Shown: one piece after another, positions 5,175 to 9,184 of the stretch | Layout: every line of letters begins with the position of its first letter | Position numbering within the stretch: the first letter of the stretch is position 1 | Made by a program: the position numbers and the translations under genes | Source of the DNA: Clostridiales bacterium | GTDB lineage: Bacteria; Bacillota; Clostridia; Oscillospirales; CAG-272 | NCBI GenBank assembly: GCA_016280525.1 | Contig: JAEEGW010000084.1 | Location: 1 to 9,184, forward strand | Reading direction: 5' to 3' | Length of the DNA stretch: 9,184 nucleotides | The notes under the pieces: model-generated | The model's database searches: none | Seen by the model: only the letters and a program-made list of their open reading frames with translations | Told to the model about the DNA's origin: nothing

Positions 5175-6453
5175 TTTCAGCTTCAATCGGGATCAAAGCC
5201 GTGAAGACCGCTTTGCCGTCTTTATACGCGGCGGTTATATGCCCGCCGTGCGCGTCGGCCACGGCTTTGGCTATGGACAGACCGAGACCGTAATGCGAGC
5301 CGTCCTCGTTCCTTGCCTCGTCCGTCCTGTAAAAGCGGTCGTACAGGTGTGAGAGCTGATCCGCGCTCATCTGTGCGGCATCGTTTGTGACGGTGAGATT
5401 CGCGTTATGTCTTTCACGTTTCAGCGTCAGCTCTATGACGTTGCCCGTTCCGTGCGATACGGCGTTGTCAAGCAGTATGGAGACGAGCTGGCGGAGCTGG
5501 TTCGGGTTTCCTTTTACGGTCAGCCCCTGCTCTATATCCGATTTTATCTGTTTTCCTTTTTCATACGCCAGGCTCTCAAACGGCAGAACTTCGCCGTCCG
5601 TCAACTTTGAAAGGTCAAGCGTTTCTTTCGGTATATCCTTATTTTCCGCTTTTGAGAGCATAAGCAACTGTTTTACGAGCTCGGACATACGCTCGTTTTC
5701 GTAATCTATGTTATTTAACCATTCATTTTCCCCGACGTCGCGCTTTAAGAGCTCGCTGTTTGCGGAAATGACGGCTATCGGCGTTTTAAGCTCGTGCCCG
5801 GCGTCGGATACGAACCGCTTCTGATTTTTGTCGTTTTCTTCAAGCGGTTTTACTATCCGTTTTGCGAGGAATACCGAAATAACGGCTAAGACCGCGAGCG
5901 CCGCGCCGCCGATTATCAGCATCTGCTTTATCAGAAGCGTCTGGTTGCCGCTGTTTATCGTGCCGTCTATCATTGCGACGAGCGTATAACCGTCGCGCTC
6001 CTCAACAAGATACGTCATGTTCCCGGTCCTGCCGCCCGTTTTTTTGCTTTTAAGTATCTGATCCGTTATCTGCAAGATCGATTCTTCGCTCTGTAAAGCG
6101 TTGTTTCCGTTATACACGGAGATCACCTCGCCGGAGTCCGAATACGCCACGGCGTAAAACGTGGAGAGCTGGAATCTCGGCTCGTTTCTGCCCGGCTCAC
6201 CGTCGCGCGGACCTTGCTTGCCGTCCCGGTCGTCCGGCCTTTCGTCGCGTTTGCCGTCCGGCTTTTCTCCGTCCGGCATAAACGGCTGGTCGTCAAGCGA
6301 GAACCGCTGTACGTACGTTTTCAGCATCTCCTCGTTTTCTTTCTGCAGCGCTATGCGGTTTGACAGATATATCGTTGCAAGCGTCACGGTCATAAGCACG
6401 AGCAGGGAGATCACGACCGTAAAAACTATGTTTCTTTTCGTCTTACTGAACAT
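5155..6453 (-). CDS. Sensor histidine kinase (intact)
   Basis: Membrane-bound two-component kinase of 432 residues, partner of the regulator encoded just upstream (11-bp overlap, GAGGTG site 5 bp from ATG). Transmembrane segment 1 is at ~10-31, the extracytoplasmic sensor at ~32-172, and segment 2 at ~175-197. The dimerisation domain carries the phospho-accepting H220 in HELKTP. The ATP-binding domain has N330 in LLDNAVSHG, ND at 357-358, YDRFYR at 371-376 and GLGLSIA at 389-395. All catalytic motifs are present; the G1 box reads ND instead of D-x-G-x-G, as in many Firmicutes kinases. Residues ~58-93 of the sensor are an unusual run of Asp, Lys, Arg, Gly and Pro with almost no hydrophobic residues before ARF-like strands resume at ~94. 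No clear HAMP domain is seen. The signal is unknown; a surface charge, ion or envelope cue is a guess from the charged loop. Confidence 0.95.
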   Translation of the reverse strand: MFSKTKRNIVFTVVISLLVLMTVTLATIYLSNRIALQKENEEMLKTYVQRFSLDDQPFMPDGEKPDGKRDERPDDRDGKQGPRDGEPGRNEPRFQLSTFYAVAYSDSGEVISVYNGNNALQSEESILQITDQILKSKKTGGRTGNMTYLVEERDGYTLVAMIDGTINSGNQTLLIKQMLIIGGAALAVLAVISVFLAKRIVKPLEENDKNQKRFVSDAGHELKTPIAVISANSELLKRDVGENEWLNNIDYENERMSELVKQLLMLSKAENKDIPKETLDLSKLTDGEVLPFESLAYEKGKQIKSDIEQGLTVKGNPNQLRQLVSILLDNAVSHGTGNVIELTLKRERHNANLTVTNDAAQMSADQLSHLYDRFYRTDEARNEDGSHYGLGLSIAKAVADAHGGHITAAYKDGKAVFTALIPIEAERRKNKE

Positions 6454-7126
6454 CTTTGCACCTCAGCTCGTATCCTATCCCGCGCAGAGCCTTTATCTCG
6501 CATCTCGATTCAACAAAAGCCAGCTTTTTGCGCGCGAATGACATATATACTTCCACGTTATTATATTCGGAATCGCTTTCGTAGCCCCATATTTTCAGGG
6601 CTATCTGCTCCCGTGTGAGCACGCGCCCCTGGTTTGCGATAAGATATTCAAGTATGCGCAGTTCTTTTTCGCCCAACCGCACGCTCTGGCCGTTGTCGCA
6701 CGTGAGAACCGCGTTTTTCACGTCAAGCGTGAGATCCTCAAATTTCAGACTGCCGTCGCTTGTCGGAACGTTTCTGCGGCTGAGCGCGCGCAGACGAGCG
6801 AGCAGCTCTTTCGTCATAAACGGCTTTGTAAGATAGTCGTCGGCGCCGCTGTCAAGCCCTTCCACCTTGTCGTCAAGCTCGCTTTTTGCCGTGAGCATGA
6901 GTATGGGCGTTTTTATCCCCGCGGCGCGCGCCTTTTTCGCGACCTCAAAACCGTTCATATACGGCATCATCACGTCAAGCACGATAAGGTCGTAAAGTCC
7001 GCCTTCTATCTCGTATAAAGCGTCCTCTCCGTTTTCAACGGCGGTCACCTCGTAGCCCTCGCGGCGCATAAGCTCGCAAAGCGCTCTGTTCATTCGTTTT
7101 TCGTCTTCTGCAAGAAGGACTTTCAT
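6443..7126 (-). CDS. OmpR-family DNA-binding response regulator
   Basis: Protein of 227 residues when started at 7126. An upstream in-frame ATG at 7144 would add six residues, but the start at 7126 has GGAGG 7 bp before it and gives the usual MKVLLAEDE beginning, and 7144 lies about where transcription from the near promoter would begin. The receiver domain is complete: E7-D8 acidic pair, phospho-acceptor D51 (IVLDVMMP), T79 (LMLTA) and K101 (YLTKPF). The C-terminal winged helix (~125-225) shows LGEKELRILEYL, LTREQIALKIWG, the recognition-helix stretch NNVEVYMSFARKKL and the closing IKALRGIGYEL. It should be phosphorylated by the adjacent kinase and bind DNA direct repeats. Matching 11-bp repeats lie in its own promoter and in that of the surface/VTC operon, which makes autoregulation and control of that operon likely. 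Confidence 0.95.
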   Translation of the reverse strand: MKVLLAEDEKRMNRALCELMRREGYEVTAVENGEDALYEIEGGLYDLIVLDVMMPYMNGFEVAKKARAAGIKTPILMLTAKSELDDKVEGLDSGADDYLTKPFMTKELLARLRALSRRNVPTSDGSLKFEDLTLDVKNAVLTCDNGQSVRLGEKELRILEYLIANQGRVLTREQIALKIWGYESDSEYNNVEVYMSFARKKLAFVESRCEIKALRGIGYELRCKDVQ

Positions 7127-7133
7127 ATCCGCA

Positions 7134-7138
7134 CCTCC
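7134..7138 (-). promoter_or_regulatory. Ribosome binding site deciding the regulator start
   Basis: GGAGG on the minus strand, 7 bp upstream of the ATG at 7126. It lies inside the reading frame if the ATG at 7144 is used, so it favours the shorter 227-residue protein. Confidence 0.85.
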
Positions 7139-7150
7139 GATCATGACAGC

Positions 7151-7182
7151 ATTATACGCACGAATCTTGAAAAAAGATTGAA
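7151..7182 (-). promoter_or_regulatory. Near promoter of the two-component operon with direct-repeat operator
   Basis: On the minus strand TTCAATCTT (7182-7174), 2 bp, TTCAAGATT (7171-7163), 6 bp, then TATAAT (7156-7151). The repeat period (11 bp) and the 6-bp gap to the -10 box are the same as in front of the lipoprotein operon; the second half-site differs at two or three positions. No proper -35 box is present, as expected where a bound activator replaces it. Transcription should start near 7144, giving a leader under 20 nt. This suggests positive autoregulation by the OmpR-type regulator. Confidence 0.75.
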
Positions 7183-7199
7183 AAGCCGTACCTTTTTTT

Positions 7200-7227
7200 A
7201 TTATACCGTTTTTTCCCGTTTTGTCAA
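7200..7227 (-). promoter_or_regulatory. Distal consensus promoter of the two-component operon
   Basis: On the minus strand a perfect TTGACA (7227-7222), a 16-bp spacer and a perfect TATAAT (7205-7200). Transcription would start near 7193, upstream of the activated promoter, and give basal expression of regulator and kinase. Confidence 0.75.
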
Positions 7228-7261
7228 GCGGGCACGCTTTGCAATTATTATAAAAACCGTA

Positions 7262-7290
7262 TTGACACCCGGCGCATTTTGTGATATTAT
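7262..7290 (+). promoter_or_regulatory. Sigma-A promoter of the NAGPA-family gene
   Basis: TTGACA (7262-7267), exactly 17 bp, then TATTAT (7285-7290) on the plus strand. The expected start is near 7297. An AAAGG ribosome binding site follows at 7318-7322, 8 bp before the ATG at 7331. No TTCAATCTT-type repeat is seen here, so this gene is not obviously under the same regulator. Confidence 0.82.
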
Positions 7291-7330
7291 GATTATACCT
7301 GAATTTATCTTATTATGAAAGGCACTGAAG

Positions 7331-9184
7331 ATGAAAAAATTAAGGGCGGCGGCGCTTATACTCACGCTTTTGTTCGTTTTTTCCGCGGTCGCGGCGGCAA
7401 AAACCGTAAAACCGCTTTCGGGTGAAAATACGCACAGAGAAAAAACGCTTCACGAAGGCGTTGTGCGCGCGGAGATAAACACGGATTCAAGCACTCCGAT
7501 ATACGGTCGGCAGCATTTCAACGTGCTGTCGGTGGATATGAGCAAGCGCGATCTGTATCTTGAAACGGCGTACATGAACGACTCCGTACGCGTGACGTAC
7601 GGCACGCCGGGCTCGACGGTACAGGGTACGGTGGCGCAGTACAACCGGAACCATTCAGACAAAAAAGTCATAGCGGCGATAAACGGCGACATGTGGCTCA
7701 TAGCGTCGCAGACCAAGGGCTACGTAAAAACGTCCGAATTCACCGTGTCAAGAGCTTTCAACATCGTAAACGGCGAGATATACACGTCGGGCGTCATAGC
7801 GCAGGAGCCCTCTTTCGCGGGGATCCCGTGGTCTTTCGGCATAACGGACGATTTCGTTCCCAACCTCGGCCAGCCTTATACGGAAATTGAGCTGACGGAC
7901 GTCACGAAGAATATCGCCGCGTCTGCGGACGGCATAAACCGCGTTCCCGCAAACGACGCCGTTATCATATACACGGACAGACTTATGGGCAGCTGCAACA
8001 ACTTTGCGCTTGACGACGCGTACGAGATGCTCATAGAATTTGACGAAGACTATACGATGTGCCACGGCGCGGACGTCACCGGCACTCTCGTAGCGGTATA
8101 CGACAGCTCCTCGTCCGAAGACGCGCCGAAGATAAACAACAGGCAGATGGTTATCACGGCGCGCGGCAATAAGATCCCTGGCGTTGAAGGCTTTGATACA
8201 GGCGATAAGATAAATATCAAAGTGCAGATACACGACGCGCTCGGCAGAGACGATATATGGCAGAGAGTTACGCAGTCCGTAGGCGGCAATATATGCTTTA
8301 TCAAAGGCGGCGTAAGAACGGGCGCGGACCTCGGTCAGAGCACGTATCCCACCACTCTGCTCGGCTACGACAGGGACGGAAAGATTATAATGCTGACGAT
8401 GGACGGCAGAGGCAAAGGCGGCGCCGGCGCCTCCACCGCAAGACTGAACCAGCTGATAACGGACCTTGATCTTTACGACGCTTTCATCGTTGACGGCGGC
8501 GGCTCCATGACGATGGTCGTGGCAAACAACGACACGTACAGCTCGTATACTACGGTAAGCACCTCGTCCGACGGCAGCGACAGAAAAGTGAACAACGCGT
8601 TTGTTTTGGCGGTCGGCCCGGAAAGATGCGAGCAGGGCGAAATTGAGATAAACAAAAACATGCAGCGCATAGAAGACCCGACGAACGTCACGTTCCCGAC
8701 GGAGGATCACGTAAGGTCTTTCGTCACCGGCCCGAACGAGGCCGAGATAGGCTGGGAGGACGAATGTCTTAAACTCACCGTCAAAAACCTGAAGATAGGC
8801 GACCCGTTCGTGAATTTCTGCTACGTTTCCGCACCGGCGCTTCCCAGCGCGGATAAGTATAAATACATAGCTCTCGTTTATAAAATGCCGACGACGAACT
8901 CGCAGACAAGGTACGGCACGGAGATCTTCTGCCAGTGCGAATACAGAGGCGCGGAGCCCGGACAGAGCGTCAACATAGCGACGAAATGCACGGACAAGTT
9001 TGAATGCGCTTTATACAACGCCGGCAGCTTGTCCAAATGGAAAGGCGAAATAACCGATCTGCGCATAGACTTCATGTCCGTTCCCATGGCGGAAGGCGAC
9101 GTGATGTATATACATAATATAATCCTCGCGGAAACGAAAGAAGAAGCGAGGCAGCAGGCGATGATAATAAGAAACGAGCTGAAC
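7331..9184 (+). CDS. Secreted phosphodiester glycosidase-family (NAGPA domain) protein, 3' truncated
   Basis: Open from ATG at 7331 to the last base (618 codons, no stop), so the C-terminus lies outside the window. A signal peptide occupies residues 1 to ~23 (MKK start, hydrophobic core, A-x-A site near 19-23) and has no lipobox Cys, so the protein is probably exported. Residues ~30-430 match the NAGPA/phosphodiester glycosidase fold by its motifs: AINGD at 116-120, TQSVGGN at 314-320, DGRGKGG at 358-364, and the hallmark DGGGSM at 388-393 after a LYDAFIV strand. Human NAGPA removes covering N-acetylglucosamine from phosphodiesters; bacterial relatives act on cell-envelope or glycan phosphodiesters or related sugars, and the exact substrate is unknown. 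Residues ~460-600 look like a separate beta-sandwich (Y-K-Y-I-A-L-V-Y strand, WKGEITDLRIDF, YIHNIILAET), perhaps glycan-binding. It is divergent from the two-component operon and has its own promoter. Confidence 0.88.
   Translation, partial: MKKLRAAALILTLLFVFSAVAAAKTVKPLSGENTHREKTLHEGVVRAEINTDSSTPIYGRQHFNVLSVDMSKRDLYLETAYMNDSVRVTYGTPGSTVQGTVAQYNRNHSDKKVIAAINGDMWLIASQTKGYVKTSEFTVSRAFNIVNGEIYTSGVIAQEPSFAGIPWSFGITDDFVPNLGQPYTEIELTDVTKNIAASADGINRVPANDAVIIYTDRLMGSCNNFALDDAYEMLIEFDEDYTMCHGADVTGTLVAVYDSSSSEDAPKINNRQMVITARGNKIPGVEGFDTGDKINIKVQIHDALGRDDIWQRVTQSVGGNICFIKGGVRTGADLGQSTYPTTLLGYDRDGKIIMLTMDGRGKGGAGASTARLNQLITDLDLYDAFIVDGGGSMTMVVANNDTYSSYTTVSTSSDGSDRKVNNAFVLAVGPERCEQGEIEINKNMQRIEDPTNVTFPTEDHVRSFVTGPNEAEIGWEDECLKLTVKNLKIGDPFVNFCYVSAPALPSADKYKYIALVYKMPTTNSQTRYGTEIFCQCEYRGAEPGQSVNIATKCTDKFECALYNAGSLSKWKGEITDLRIDFMSVPMAEGDVMYIHNIILAETKEEARQQAMIIRNELN

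Noticed and set aside
7127..7144. Starting the response regulator at the ATG at 7144
   Set aside because: The GGAGG site lies between the two ATGs and fits the one at 7126. The longer start would coincide with the predicted transcription start of the near promoter and adds residues absent from the family.
7226..7239. Inverted repeat AAGCG-N4-CGCTT as an operator
   Set aside because: The stem is only 5 bp and touches the distal -35 box; no second copy is seen elsewhere in the window, so chance is a sufficient explanation.
7748..8710. Minus-strand open frame (320 codons) opposite the NAGPA gene
   Set aside because: The plus-strand frame has a signal peptide, promoter, ribosome binding site and NAGPA motifs. 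The antisense frame is Arg/Val/Tyr-rich with no recognisable domain.

Overview
The window looks like a stretch of chromosome from a Gram-positive clostridium, probably an uncultured gut lineage near the Oscillospirales or Christensenellales. The reasons are a lipoprotein signal with a clean lipobox, strong AGGAG-type ribosome binding sites, textbook sigma-A promoters, heavy ATA (Ile) codon use in otherwise GC-rich codons, and gene families typical of Clostridia. The exact lineage is a guess. No phage, transposase, tRNA, rRNA or CRISPR was seen.

Layout. Positions 27-4736 (minus strand) form a tight five-gene operon. In order of transcription it encodes a secreted beta-helix carbohydrate-binding lipoprotein (Cthe_2159-like), a stand-alone degenerate receiver domain, a degenerate histidine kinase, a VTC-domain protein (polyphosphate polymerase-like tunnel fold) and a DUF4956 membrane protein. 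Gaps are 13-20 bp, with one 8-bp overlap. Positions 4737-5154 are non-coding and hold the operon's promoter, a terminator for the upstream operon and a dense array of small hairpins. Positions 5155-7126 (minus) encode an intact OmpR-type response regulator and its sensor kinase, overlapping by 11 bp. Positions 7127-7330 hold divergent promoters. From 7331 to the right edge (plus strand) runs a secreted phosphodiester glycosidase-family (NAGPA) protein with no stop in the window, so it is truncated.

How the parts fit. The intact two-component system appears to have two promoters: a perfect-consensus TTGACA-N16-TATAAT and a second, closer one with no recognisable -35 box. The second carries an 11-bp-period direct repeat (TTCAATCTT-like) 6 bp upstream of TATAAT. 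The same repeat, with the same spacing, sits in front of the five-gene operon. The simplest reading is that the intact regulator activates both its own operon and the surface/VTC operon.

The most unusual point is that the surface/VTC operon carries its own receiver-kinase pair in which the signalling residues are gone. The kinase has Lys in place of the phospho-accepting His. The receiver lacks the acidic pair, the conserved Thr/Ser and the conserved Lys, and keeps only the central Asp. Both reading frames are intact, so this looks like a repurposed rather than a decaying pair, set between a polysaccharide-binding lipoprotein and a possible polyphosphate-synthesising membrane module.
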